A DNA stretch of 13,409 nt from Candidatus Babelota bacterium (GTDB taxonomy: Bacteria > JAGOBX01). Made by a program: the position numbers and the translations under genes. Each line of letters begins with the position of its first letter. The stretch's first letter is position 1. This document shows positions 1 to 7,484 of this stretch, piece after piece. Where the stretch lies: contig JAGOBX010000043.1 of NCBI GenBank assembly GCA_017999075.1, positions 1 to 13,409 of the forward strand, in the 5' to 3' direction. Under the pieces are notes generated by a model. It saw only the letters and a program-made list of their open reading frames with translations. It did no database searches and was not told the origin of the DNA.

Positions 1-1099
1 TGATTATATGCATCCATGGATTTATCAAAAATCATGTTTAAATATTAATTCTGAATTTAATACAGGCGATTTTGTTTTTGTGTCCTATAAAAACAAAATC
101 AATGCAGCAGGTTTTTTAGATAAAAATTCATTATACGCGCTAAAAATTTTTGAATTTAATGTTGAACCGGAAAAGTTTGATGTTAAAGCCTGTTTAAAAA
201 ATAAAATTTTGAAGGCCGTTTCTTATCGAAACAGCATTGGTTATAATAAAGTGTGCAGAATAGTTCACGGTGAAGCGGATGGTATTCCCGGTTTGTTTAT
301 TGAACGATATGAAAATCTTATAGTAATACAGTATTCTTTTAAAGGAATATATAATTTTAGTAATTTAATAACGGAAATTATAATTGAATTATTTGATGAT
401 ATTTCAATTTTTATAATTTCTCCAGACAATGAAAAAAAAATAATTTATGGAAACATAAAATTACCTGTAAAAATCGAGATAGACAATGTTAAGTTTTATA
501 TAAATCCTGATGGGCAAAAAACAGGATTTTATCTTGATCAGAGAATTAACAGAATTAATCTGTCTAATTATGTAAGAAAGGGTATGCGGATTCTTGATTC
601 TTTTGCTTATACAGGAGGTTTTGCTTTATACTGTATGCGCCGGGGTGCAGTAGCGGATATCATAGAATATAATAAACGCTATGTCGATCAGTTTGAGCAG
701 AATTGCGAATTAAACGGGTTTATGCAATCTCAATACAAATGTTATATAGGAAGAACAGAAGAAATTTTTAAACGGCTGGATTCAAAGTACGATATTATAT
801 TTATAGATCCTCCTGGTTTGGTTTCAAAATCGAATCAAAAAAATAATGCTTTAAAATATATTTATAATCTTTTTATTGATGCAATAAGTTTATTGAATTC
901 CGAAGGGATTATTTCATTAAGCGTATGTTCAAATATTTTAACCGATGATTCTTTAAACAGAACCATTATGAATGCTTGCGCTGCAAAAAAAGAGCGTTTT
1001 AGAATAATATATGAAAATCGTTCTTCTTCTGATCACCCGGTATTGCTAAATTTTCCTGAAGGCGATTACCTCAGATGTTTGGCATTTCAAAAAGTATAA
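1..1099 (+). CDS. rlmI: RlmI-type 23S rRNA cytosine methyltransferase, 5' end cut off by window
   Basis: This is a class I SAM-dependent methyltransferase of the RlmI family, whose E. coli member makes 5-methylcytosine in 23S rRNA. Counting from the ATG at 8, the visible protein has 363 residues: HPWIY at 2-5, the EADGIPGL block at 89-96, GQKTGFYLDQR at 169-179, the SAM-site segment DSFAYTGGF at 197-205, IDPPG at 266-270, a candidate catalytic Cys in SVCSN (C307), and a family-typical end DHPVLLNFPEGDYLR at 342-356. In RlmI proteins about 15-20 residues of the PUA domain precede the HPW motif. The frame has no stop between base 2 and the ATG, so the real start probably lies upstream of the window and the ATG at 8 is internal. 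The gene ends 11 bp from the convergent sdaAA. The family call is firm; the exact target base is inferred from homologues. Confidence 0.88.
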   Translation, partial: DYMHPWIYQKSCLNINSEFNTGDFVFVSYKNKINAAGFLDKNSLYALKIFEFNVEPEKFDVKACLKNKILKAVSYRNSIGYNKVCRIVHGEADGIPGLFIERYENLIVIQYSFKGIYNFSNLITEIIIELFDDISIFIISPDNEKKIIYGNIKLPVKIEIDNVKFYINPDGQKTGFYLDQRINRINLSNYVRKGMRILDSFAYTGGFALYCMRRGAVADIIEYNKRYVDQFEQNCELNGFMQSQYKCYIGRTEEIFKRLDSKYDIIFIDPPGLVSKSNQKNNALKYIYNLFIDAISLLNSEGIISLSVCSNILTDDSLNRTIMNACAAKKERFRIIYENRSSSDHPVLLNFPEGDYLRCLAFQKV

Positions 1100-1110
1100 T
1101 TTTGAAAATG

Positions 1111-1998
1111 TTATTTAATCCTTAATTTTTTTTTAAATTTTATTCCTGATTCAGTTATTGCAAGTCCGCCTTCAGATGTTTCTTTATAAATTACAGGCAT
1201 GTTGTCAGCAATCTCTTTCACCACATTGACAACTTCGTCAAACGGAATAACGCTTACAATTCCTGATATGGACAATTGAGCAGCCACTAATGATTCTATA
1301 GCTTTGAATCCGTTTCGTTTAACACATGGAACTTCAACAAGTCCTGCTACAGGATCGCAGGTTAATCCAAGATTATTTTTTAAAGATAACGCGGCAGCAT
1401 TAAAAATTTGATTGATATTTCCTTTTAATAAAAATACTATTGCTCCGGATGCCATAGCAGAAGCTATACCGCATTCAACCATACATCCTCCAGCAGCTCC
1501 TGATATAGAAGTCTTTGACGCTGCTATTCTTCCGATTTCTCCTGCAACAAGCAAAGAATCTACTATTAATTCAATATTGAATTTATATTTTTTTGATAAA
1601 GGAATTAAAACGCCAGGCAGTATTCCGCATGAACCCGCAGTAGGACATGCAACTATTTTGCCCATGCTGCAGTTATATTCAGCAACTGCTATAGAAGAAT
1701 ATAATATTTCATATTCTAAAGAGTTCAATAATCTGAATTTATTTTTAACTAATTTTTTTGATTCATTGTCAAGACAAACTGTATCAAGATTTTTTCGGAG
1801 ACCGTTATTTATTGATTCACGCATTGTTTTTATGTATTTTTTTAGTTTTAATCTTATTTGATTTTTTTTAACGCCAAATAATTTAGATTCCCGTTCAACT
1901 ATAAAATCAGGCAAATTAAAATTATATTTTTTTATAATTTTAATTAATTCGGAGCATGAACTGTAATTGTATTTATTCATATTATTTTTATTCACCAT
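1111..1998 (-). CDS. sdaAA: L-serine dehydratase, iron-sulfur type, alpha subunit
   Basis: This is the catalytic alpha subunit of the two-subunit [4Fe-4S] L-serine dehydratase, which deaminates L-serine to pyruvate and ammonia in the cytoplasm. The 295-residue protein has an N-terminal helical region, then CPTAGSCGILPG at 118-129, AAGGCMVECG at 168-177, and CDPVAGLVEVPC at 214-225. C172, C214 and C225 sit where the family's three cluster cysteines are expected. Length is normal for the subunit. The ATG at 1998 overlaps the sdaAB stop in ATGGTGA, consistent with translational coupling. Neither that start nor an in-frame ATG at 1980 has a clear Shine-Dalgarno. It is the last gene of the minus-strand run. 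The cluster is oxygen-labile in this family, so activity implies a low-oxygen cytoplasm or repair. Confidence 0.95.
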   Translation of the reverse strand: MVNKNNMNKYNYSSCSELIKIIKKYNFNLPDFIVERESKLFGVKKNQIRLKLKKYIKTMRESINNGLRKNLDTVCLDNESKKLVKNKFRLLNSLEYEILYSSIAVAEYNCSMGKIVACPTAGSCGILPGVLIPLSKKYKFNIELIVDSLLVAGEIGRIAASKTSISGAAGGCMVECGIASAMASGAIVFLLKGNINQIFNAAALSLKNNLGLTCDPVAGLVEVPCVKRNGFKAIESLVAAQLSISGIVSVIPFDEVVNVVKEIADNMPVIYKETSEGGLAITESGIKFKKKLRIK

Positions 1999-2681
1999 AT
2001 TTCATGAATCTTATGAATTACTCTTGCTCTTAAAACATCGTTAAGCATCATGATATTTTTTTTGATTTTTGGTTCAATGAAATTATCGAATGTGATGACA
2101 GTTTTGATATCTTCTATTTTATTATGACGGACAGAATTTATTGAAACAATATTCAGTTTGTAATCTGATAAAATTTTAAGTATTTCAGATAATATGCCTA
2201 TTCTGTCTTTATGAGTAACTATAAGTGTTTCATTATCTCCTGTAATATTGACTTCAAATCCGTCTATCTCCTGTATTAAAATTAATCCTCCCCCTAACGA
2301 AACCCCTACTACTTCTATTGACAATTTTTCAGAGCACATATTTATTATTGCAGTATTTGGAAGGTAATTGTTAGGTTTGTAAATTTTTTCGATACAATAT
2401 TTTATTTTTTTTTCTTTAAAAATTTTTTCTGCTGTTTTTATCCGTTTATCTGATTTTGAAAGACCTATGAGTCCTGCTAAAAGAGCTTTATGAGTTCCGT
2501 GTCCAACACCTGTTTCAGCGAAAGAATTAAATAAGCTTATTTTAACACTTAATAATTCTCCGTTTAGAATGCTTCTGCAAGCCAGTCCTATTCGAACTGC
2601 TCCGGCAGTGTGCGATGATGAAGGGCCAATCATTTCAGGACCTATTATATCAAGAATGCTGTCAAATCTGAAATTAGACAT
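1992..2681 (-). CDS. sdaAB: L-serine dehydratase, iron-sulfur type, beta subunit with ACT domain
   Basis: This is the partner of SdaAA. Residues 1-145 form the SDH beta domain, with IGPSSSHTAGA at 18-28, ETGVGHGTHKALLAG at 56-70, PNTA at 108-111 and SLGGG at 128-132. Residues 152-229 form an ACT domain beginning LIVTHKDRIGILSEI, the module that binds serine or another amino acid for allosteric control in this family. The total of 229 residues is a usual length. The residue before PNTA is Leu107, where homologues normally have His; this is a small departure that may or may not matter. The ATG overlaps the end of the upstream radical SAM gene by 8 bp (ATGTCTAA). With no visible Shine-Dalgarno, initiation probably depends on ribosomes finishing that gene. 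The sdaAB-sdaAA order is as in Firmicutes. Confidence 0.95.
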   Translation of the reverse strand: MSNFRFDSILDIIGPEMIGPSSSHTAGAVRIGLACRSILNGELLSVKISLFNSFAETGVGHGTHKALLAGLIGLSKSDKRIKTAEKIFKEKKIKYCIEKIYKPNNYLPNTAIINMCSEKLSIEVVGVSLGGGLILIQEIDGFEVNITGDNETLIVTHKDRIGILSEILKILSDYKLNIVSINSVRHNKIEDIKTVITFDNFIEPKIKKNIMMLNDVLRARVIHKIHEIW

Positions 2682-3585
2682 AACTTATAAATAAAGATAA
2701 ACATTTTGAAGATATACATCCGGCATCAATAAGATTATTTGATTTATATAAAGCATTTATCAATATATCGTTAAAATTTCCTGTGATAACATTTCCGGCA
2801 TATAAATCTTTTCTATGAAAACAAGGAAATACATTTCCGAAAACATCTATAACTGCAGCTGCACTTCCCATAAAACAACTTATACCTTTTATATCATTTT
2901 TTTCATAATAATCCTGAATCAGTTGAACATAACTATATGTATTGTTTTCGATCATCCAGTCTGATAATTGTTCTTTGATATTTTTCCAGAATTTTTTATC
3001 AATCTCGGATAAAGAGTATTTTTTGAAAACTGCGGGTAAGTTTTCGTCAATATGCAGCGGCTGTATAATAAAATGTTTGTTTTCTGATTTGCTGACTTTT
3101 TTATATACATCATAAATTCGTGTATGATTTTTCGAAGATAACAAAAATGTTGAAGTTACCGTTCCGAAAATTTTTTTTACTGTTTCTGTTTTATCATAAT
3201 AAAAATTTAATAAATTATTGAAATCTTCCGAGTCGGAATCAATAAGTTTTGAAAGAGAAACAGTTACTGCGTTTAGACCTGAATTCTTTAAATTTGTCAT
3301 AGATTCTTCGGTAATCAATTCAGCATTTGTAAGCAATAAAGTTGAAATACCATTTTTATAAGCTTCTGAAACTATAGCATTAATATTATTATTCAGTAGA
3401 GGTTCGCCTCCTGTCAATATGATATTGTTAATAGCTGCTTTTTTCATTTTTGAAATCAGTTCTATATATTGGGATAAACTTAATTCTTGAGTTCTGCTGT
3501 GCAAATTAATTTTGTTTAAATTATTTAAACAATAAAAACAGTTATTATTACATTCATTAGTCAGCATTAAAAAAATATTGTTCAA
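2674..3585 (-). CDS. Radical SAM protein with short SPASM/twitch-like auxiliary cluster region
   Basis: This is a 303-residue radical SAM enzyme. The CX3CX2C motif (C12, C16, C19) that ligates the SAM-binding [4Fe-4S] cluster is almost at the N-terminus, and GGEPLL follows at 59-64. The C-terminus carries C237, then C255 in the SPASM-style arrangement CX12GX4C, and a final C290/C295 pair (CX4C). This resembles a SPASM or twitch region that lacks the usual CX2CX5CX3C run, so one auxiliary cluster is more likely than two. The start is TTG at 3585, supported by a well-placed GGAG; an ATG at 3567 would still keep all motifs. Such proteins often modify peptides or proteins, but no small precursor gene is found in the adjacent gaps, so the substrate is unknown. 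It follows the ABC permease by 28 bp and overlaps sdaAB by 8 bp. Confidence 0.88.
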   Translation of the reverse strand: MNNIFLMLTNECNNNCFYCLNNLNKINLHSRTQELSLSQYIELISKMKKAAINNIILTGGEPLLNNNINAIVSEAYKNGISTLLLTNAELITEESMTNLKNSGLNAVTVSLSKLIDSDSEDFNNLLNFYYDKTETVKKIFGTVTSTFLLSSKNHTRIYDVYKKVSKSENKHFIIQPLHIDENLPAVFKKYSLSEIDKKFWKNIKEQLSDWMIENNTYSYVQLIQDYYEKNDIKGISCFMGSAAAVIDVFGNVFPCFHRKDLYAGNVITGNFNDILINALYKSNNLIDAGCISSKCLSLFISYV

Positions 3586-3591
3586 ATTTAA

Positions 3592-3596
3592 TCTCC
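3592..3596 (-). promoter_or_regulatory. Shine-Dalgarno deciding a TTG start
   Basis: The minus strand reads GGAGA here, with GGAG ending 7 nt upstream of the TTG at 3585. Most genes in this run lack a recognisable ribosome binding site, so this clear one supports TTG rather than the ATG 18 bp downstream as the start of the radical SAM gene. Confidence 0.6.
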
Positions 3597-3612
3597 GGTA
3601 TAAATTAATAAA

Positions 3613-3621
3613 ATTATATCA
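3613..3621 (-). promoter_or_regulatory. Possible internal extended -10 promoter before radical SAM-sdaAB-sdaAA
   Basis: The minus strand reads TGATATAAT, a perfect TGn-TATAAT extended -10, overlapping the last codons and stop of the permease gene. No convincing -35 hexamer is visible at the usual spacing, which extended -10 promoters can tolerate. A start point near 3606 would leave a leader of about 20 nt containing the GGAG. In DNA this AT-rich, chance TATAAT matches are common, so this is tentative. Confidence 0.35.
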
Positions 3622-4423
3622 GCCTTTTTTTTTTCAGAAAAATCAGGGTTAAAAAGTAAAATAATCCTATCAGAACCGAGTAATATAAAAAAGTATATCC
3701 GAAATATTTTAATTTATCCGGCTCAATAATGTAGCTAAGATATATATTTCCCTTGAACTTTTCATAAGGAGATAGTGAAGGAACGCAGTAATATATCATA
3801 AACAATATTTGTTCTAATATTTTGTAAAACTGTTTATATATTCCTGAACTGATTTTAAGTCCTGCATTTGAAGAAAGACACAAATGATAGAAAGTAGATT
3901 CATTTAACGATAGTCCGAGAATTAGCGCGATGGCCGGATGAAATAAAACTGAAAGGAAAGTAAATAAAGCGAACAATACGAAAGATAAATAAAATTTTTC
4001 AAATAAAACAAGTATCATTCCTTTTTGTATTGGTATTGACCAAAATAAAGACAATCCTAATATTGAAATTAGTATAACGGAATAAAAGAATATAATAAAA
4101 ATTAATCCTGAAATTAATATTGATAGAGTCCATATTTCTGCTGAACATGGTTTGGTTATTATCATCTTTACCGAACGGTTTTTTATATGTGAAGATAATG
4201 TTATAAGGGCAAGTATAACTGTTATCGCATAACATGAACTTGTTAATTGTGAAAATATATTTTGAATAATATCGAATTTTTTGGTTGCAGAAAAAAACAT
4301 TATTGAGGGAATTGCCGATAAAGCTACAATCCCTCCTAAAACCAGAATGAAAAGCATGAGCAGTTTGTTTCTGCGAAAATATATTAAAGTAGCTTTAACA
4401 TTTGCAATAATTTGATTTTTCAT
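3614..4423 (-). CDS. ABC-2 type transporter permease
   Basis: This 269-residue integral membrane protein has about six hydrophobic segments: roughly residues 21-44, 64-79, 99-126, 145-172, 203-214 and 240-263. The loop MIITKPCSAEIW at 87-98 resembles the cytoplasmic coupling region of ABC-2 permeases (the 'TKPvsR' type). A short basic tail KKKRLI follows the last segment. It lies 18 bp after the ABC ATPase, which should be its partner, giving a NatAB- or NosFY-like two-component transporter. The ATG at 4423 has no clear Shine-Dalgarno. A T10 run at 3625-3634 (+ strand) encodes the lysines near the C-terminus and is a possible slippage site. Substrate and transport direction cannot be read from the sequence; this class usually exports. 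Confidence 0.82.
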   Translation of the reverse strand: MKNQIIANVKATLIYFRRNKLLMLFILVLGGIVALSAIPSIMFFSATKKFDIIQNIFSQLTSSCYAITVILALITLSSHIKNRSVKMIITKPCSAEIWTLSILISGLIFIIFFYSVILISILGLSLFWSIPIQKGMILVLFEKFYLSFVLFALFTFLSVLFHPAIALILGLSLNESTFYHLCLSSNAGLKISSGIYKQFYKILEQILFMIYYCVPSLSPYEKFKGNIYLSYIIEPDKLKYFGYTFLYYSVLIGLFYFLTLIFLKKKRLI

Positions 4424-4441
4424 GTTTTTAGTTTAATATAA

Positions 4442-5347
4442 TTATTTACCTTTTAAAATATTGAAAAAAGCATCTTCAAGGGAAATTTTTTTCATAGAAC
4501 AGTTTATAAGTATACTGTTTGTTTCAATTATAAATTTAAAAAAATTATTGATATGATAGATATTGACTTCGCATTTGAGAATATCATTTTCCTGATTCAA
4601 TATTTTTACAAAATCAGGAATTCTAATTGTCGAATCAGATAATTTTAATTCAATATTATAGTGCTCTTTATCTGTTCTCATCAAATTTGAAAGTTCATCC
4701 TGCACAATTAATTTTCCTTTGTTTATTATAGCTACTCGGTTGCAGACAGTTTCAATTTCTGATAACATATGGGAATTAATGACAAATGAAACTCCGTTTT
4801 TATTCATATCAAGTATTATGTCGCGGAATTCTTTTACCATAATAGGATCAAGTCCGCGTGTTGGTTCGTCTAAAAATACAATTTCCACATTTTTTACAAG
4901 ACAGCACGCTATTCCAAGCTTCTGTTTCATTCCTTTAGAACATTTTGATAATTGTAAATCACGGTGTTCATATAACCCTATTCGTTTAAGAATTGAAGAA
5001 AAATTTTCTTTTTTAACGCCTGTCATATATAATGAGGCATAATATTTCAACGCTTCCTCTACAGTAAGATATAAATGATAATGAGGTTCTTCAGGAATAT
5101 AAGCGATTTTATCAAATAAAATTGAGCCTGGTTCAGGATGATTTCCGAAAATTTTAATGATTCCTTTATTCGGTTTTATTAAACCCAGAAAACAATACAT
5201 GGCAGTTGATTTTCCGGCACCATTAGGGCCGAGCAATCCAAAAATATCGCCGCGGTTGATTTTAATGTTGAAACCGTCAAGTGCGTGTATTTTTTTTTTA
5301 AATAAATTTTTTTTAAATAAAACCGTTACATTATCTGCAGTTATCAT
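4442..5347 (-). CDS. ABC transporter ATP-binding protein, ABC-2 (NatA/NosF-like) class
   Basis: This is a 301-residue ATPase with Walker A GPNGAGKST at 40-48, a Q-loop region reading PEEP at 85-88 (Glu where Gln is typical, seen in related exporters), a degenerate signature LSKCSKGMKQKLG at 133-145 in place of LSGGQ, Walker B IVFLDEP at 156-162, D-loop RGLDP at 164-168 and switch His193. The C-terminal 80 residues form the extra domain usual in ABC-2 ATPases. It should energise the adjacent permease. The gene begins 4 bp after the thioredoxin stop and has only an A-rich leader, so coupling is likely. Residues 10-19 are encoded by a perfect 15-bp tandem repeat giving LFKKN-LFKKK, just before the nucleotide-binding core. 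Confidence 0.93.
   Translation of the reverse strand: MITADNVTVLFKKNLFKKKIHALDGFNIKINRGDIFGLLGPNGAGKSTAMYCFLGLIKPNKGIIKIFGNHPEPGSILFDKIAYIPEEPHYHLYLTVEEALKYYASLYMTGVKKENFSSILKRIGLYEHRDLQLSKCSKGMKQKLGIACCLVKNVEIVFLDEPTRGLDPIMVKEFRDIILDMNKNGVSFVINSHMLSEIETVCNRVAIINKGKLIVQDELSNLMRTDKEHYNIELKLSDSTIRIPDFVKILNQENDILKCEVNIYHINNFFKFIIETNSILINCSMKKISLEDAFFNILKGK
5292..5321 (-). repeat. Two-copy 15-bp tandem repeat with poly-A tracts
   Basis: The plus strand reads TTTTTTTTAAATAAA twice in a row (5292-5306 and 5307-5321), and the first T tract extends to ten bases (5290-5299). On the coding strand this gives LFKKN then LFKKK near the N-terminus of the ABC ATPase. Loss or gain of a whole unit keeps the frame, whereas slippage in the homopolymers would shift it. 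Confidence 0.9.
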
Positions 5348-5351
5348 AATG

Positions 5352-5924
5352 TTATTTTTTTATTGAATTTAATTGAGTTTCTACTAAATTATCAAAAGTA
5401 ACATCAGCGTTGCTGATTGCTCCAATTTCATACATTTTTATTTTTTTATCCAATCCTATAACTATTGTAGTAGGATAGGACTCTACATTATATTTTTTCA
5501 TTATGCTTCCGTCATTATCCATTCCAACTATGAATTTTACTTTGTTTTCCGTAACAAAACTCAACACTTGTTCTAATTTATCTCCTGCGTCTATACCTAT
5601 TATAATACAATCTTTATTTTTAATTTTGTCGAAATACCTGTTTAATTCGGGGATTTCCATTTTACATGGTTGGCACCATACGGCAAAAAAATTTATTATT
5701 ATTATTTTTTTGCCGAGATAATCTGATAATTTTAGTTTTGTTCCATTTATCAAATCAAGTTCGAAATCAGCTGGTTCTTTACCGAGTAATTTGGTTGAAT
5801 GATGAACAAAATTGGTCATTTGTTCGACCTCTTCCTGTGTTGGTTGATTTTTTATTAGATAATGAAACAGCAGCATTATAATAACTAATGATAGGGTTAT
5901 AATAAGTAAAGTATGATTTTTCAT
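5352..5924 (-). CDS. Membrane-anchored TlpA/ResA-like thioredoxin
   Basis: This is a 190-residue thiol-disulfide oxidoreductase. Residues 5-23 form an uncleaved hydrophobic signal anchor, and the remainder should face outside the cytoplasmic membrane. The family block PADFELDLINGTKLKLSDYLGK (51-72) precedes the active site AVWCQPCKMEIPEL (81-94), with catalytic C84 and C87. The cis-proline lies in SYPTT at P151. TlpA/ResA proteins reduce or exchange disulfides in partner proteins such as cytochrome c or copper-site proteins; no such partner is visible here. The gene starts 4 bp after the HATPase-GNAT gene and ends 4 bp before the ABC ATPase, implying co-transcription. No Shine-Dalgarno is evident. 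A perfect 12-bp inverted repeat lies just before the active-site codons. Confidence 0.9.
   Translation of the reverse strand: MKNHTLLIITLSLVIIMLLFHYLIKNQPTQEEVEQMTNFVHHSTKLLGKEPADFELDLINGTKLKLSDYLGKKIIIINFFAVWCQPCKMEIPELNRYFDKIKNKDCIIIGIDAGDKLEQVLSFVTENKVKFIVGMDNDGSIMKKYNVESYPTTIVIGLDKKIKMYEIGAISNADVTFDNLVETQLNSIKK
5681..5715. repeat. Perfect 12-bp inverted repeat inside the thioredoxin gene
   Basis: On the plus strand CGGCAAAAAAAT (5681-5692) and ATTTTTTTGCCG (5704-5715) are exact reverse complements, separated by an 11-nt loop. The stem has four G-C pairs at its base. No T-run follows outside the stem, so it is not a canonical intrinsic terminator on either strand. It overlaps codons for GKKIIIINFFA, so part of the match comes from Lys and Phe codons. 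Confidence 0.75.
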
Positions 5925-5928
5925 TTTA

Positions 5929-7455
5929 TCAGATATTCTGATTGGGATCAGTTGATTTTATATAATTTAAAATTTCTTTAGCGACATCCGAATATGCAAC
6001 TACTTTATCATAATCAAAAGAAACGTTATTTAAATATTGCAAAATAATTGAATCTCCTGCAACTGCATACGGCATTATTCCTGAAAAGAAAAATCCTAAT
6101 TTTTCAAGTTCGGGTTCAACAAAATATGTGATTGGATTATCGAGACTTAAAAATAATGTTATAGACGCAACCTGTTTAAGACATAAATCACGAAGAATAA
6201 ATTTTATTTCTTTTAATATTTCCGAACCATATTTTTTTACAAATATTTCAGCGCTTCCTTCTGCGGAATGTAAAGAAATGTCGATTACAGATTTATCTTG
6301 AGAAAATTTTAATAAACTGCTGTCAGGATTTTTAAAAATATGTTCTGCTCCAAGGTTTTTATAAAGTTTGTCTGCTATATTTTTATGTTTTTCAGGAACA
6401 TATAGAGTTAATTGTTCGGGTTTTCCAATATATTTATAATTTAACACTACGCTTATACGCTGAGATGTGTCTCCATCAATACCTTTGAAATGCCATGTGG
6501 CTGGACTTGTGGCAAGTTCTATGCCGCAATCATTAATGCCGTATTTAATCATTGTTTTTTGAGTATAAGGATGATTTGCTACGGAATAAGCATAAATTCC
6601 TTTAAGTTTATATTTTTTTTCAACATTGAATAAAAAATCATTCAATCTTGTAAAACATCCTTGTCCGCGGTATTCCGGATTTACAAATACAAAAGTGAGT
6701 TCGGCTATTTCCGCTCCTATTTCCGGATAATAATATGCGGCATGTCCCATAAAAATATTATCTTTTGTAATAGCTACAGCAGAGATTAGCTGATGGCTAT
6801 TGTTTAATTCTACAAGTTTGTCTGGATAATAGATATGATCATCGAAAAAAGTGTATCCGTGAGAAATATAAGCGCCTTTAGAAACCTCAATAGCTTCTTC
6901 AGGTTTCATCAATCTAACATCATACGGAATTTTTTCAGTGATTATTTTAGGTCCTTTTGTAGGTTCTGGAGATTTGGGCTGAAGTTCTGATTCTGAAAAA
7001 TATTCAGTGATATTTTTTTTAGGCAGATATTTTATAATACATGTTTCTTTTCCGTCAAGACCGAGATTATGAAATGAAACTTCATCCATAATTTCTTTCA
7101 TCAAGTATACTCCCAATCCGGATGAACTTTTATTATTTTCAGATGAAATTGAAGATGGATCATATTTGGGAAGTTTTTCCGGATCAAAAGGAATTCCTTT
7201 TTCTTTTACAGTAATTTTTATTCCAAGCGGTATTTTCTCACATATTATATCGAATTCGCTTTGTTCTCCCTCGGCAAACGCATGCTGAATAACATTAACA
7301 ACAGCTTCTTCGACTCCAAGCTGAATCTGATATAATGATTTGCCCGTGAATCCTATTTTTTTTGACATTTCATTAATTGCAGATTGTATGATTTCAAGAT
7401 ATTTAATGTTATTTGGAACAGTTAATTTGAAAAAATCCGATGAAAATTTGTTCAT
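5929..7455 (-). CDS. HATPase (RsbW-like) and GNAT acetyltransferase fusion protein
   Basis: This is a 508-residue cytoplasmic fusion. Residues 1-145 are a GHKL/HATPase_c domain of the RsbW anti-sigma kinase type: the N box GVEEAVVNVIQHAF at 47-60, a G1-like box EKGIPFDP at 85-92 (Glu85 where Asp is usual), and the G2 box SSGLGVYLM at 111-119. A Pro/Lys-rich linker at 158-170 follows. Residues 178-330 are a GNAT fold with motif A VNPEYRGQGCFTRL at 258-271. Residues 335-500 form a further domain ending LGFFFSGIMPYAVAGDSIILQYL, possibly a second, degenerate acetyltransferase half. The start is supported by AGGAG 7 nt upstream. A role in regulatory phosphorylation plus acetylation is plausible, but no sigma factor, STAS antagonist or PP2C phosphatase is encoded in this window. 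It follows the MBL gene by 29 bp. Confidence 0.85.
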   Translation of the reverse strand: MNKFSSDFFKLTVPNNIKYLEIIQSAINEMSKKIGFTGKSLYQIQLGVEEAVVNVIQHAFAEGEQSEFDIICEKIPLGIKITVKEKGIPFDPEKLPKYDPSSISSENNKSSSGLGVYLMKEIMDEVSFHNLGLDGKETCIIKYLPKKNITEYFSESELQPKSPEPTKGPKIITEKIPYDVRLMKPEEAIEVSKGAYISHGYTFFDDHIYYPDKLVELNNSHQLISAVAITKDNIFMGHAAYYYPEIGAEIAELTFVFVNPEYRGQGCFTRLNDFLFNVEKKYKLKGIYAYSVANHPYTQKTMIKYGINDCGIELATSPATWHFKGIDGDTSQRISVVLNYKYIGKPEQLTLYVPEKHKNIADKLYKNLGAEHIFKNPDSSLLKFSQDKSVIDISLHSAEGSAEIFVKKYGSEILKEIKFILRDLCLKQVASITLFLSLDNPITYFVEPELEKLGFFFSGIMPYAVAGDSIILQYLNNVSFDYDKVVAYSDVAKEILNYIKSTDPNQNI

Positions 7456-7462
7456 GATGTAT

Positions 7463-7467
7463 CTCCT
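7463..7467 (-). promoter_or_regulatory. Strong Shine-Dalgarno of the HATPase-GNAT gene
   Basis: The minus strand reads AGGAG, 7 nt upstream of the ATG at 7455. It is one of only a few clear ribosome binding sites in the minus-strand run and fixes the start of this gene. Confidence 0.7.
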
Positions 7468-7484
7468 GGATATTAAGTTGAATT

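Noticed and set aside
1100-1110. Possible bidirectional terminator between convergent rlmI and sdaAA
   Set aside because: Only 11 bp separate the stop codons. Nearby TTAATCCTTAA forms at best a 4-bp AT stem, and the T9 run is sdaAA coding sequence.
1412-1861. Plus-strand open frame of 149 codons opposite sdaAA
   Set aside because: It lies fully antisense to a gene with clear family motifs, and its own translation shows no recognisable domain.
2674-3585. Radical SAM gene as a frameshifted full SPASM protein
   Set aside because: The missing CX2CX5CX3C run could suggest truncation, but the gene ends in a clean coupled overlap with sdaAB, so a naturally short C-terminus is simpler.
4719-5042. 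Plus-strand open frames opposite the ABC ATPase
   Set aside because: They mirror a gene with complete Walker and signature motifs and have no supporting start signals.
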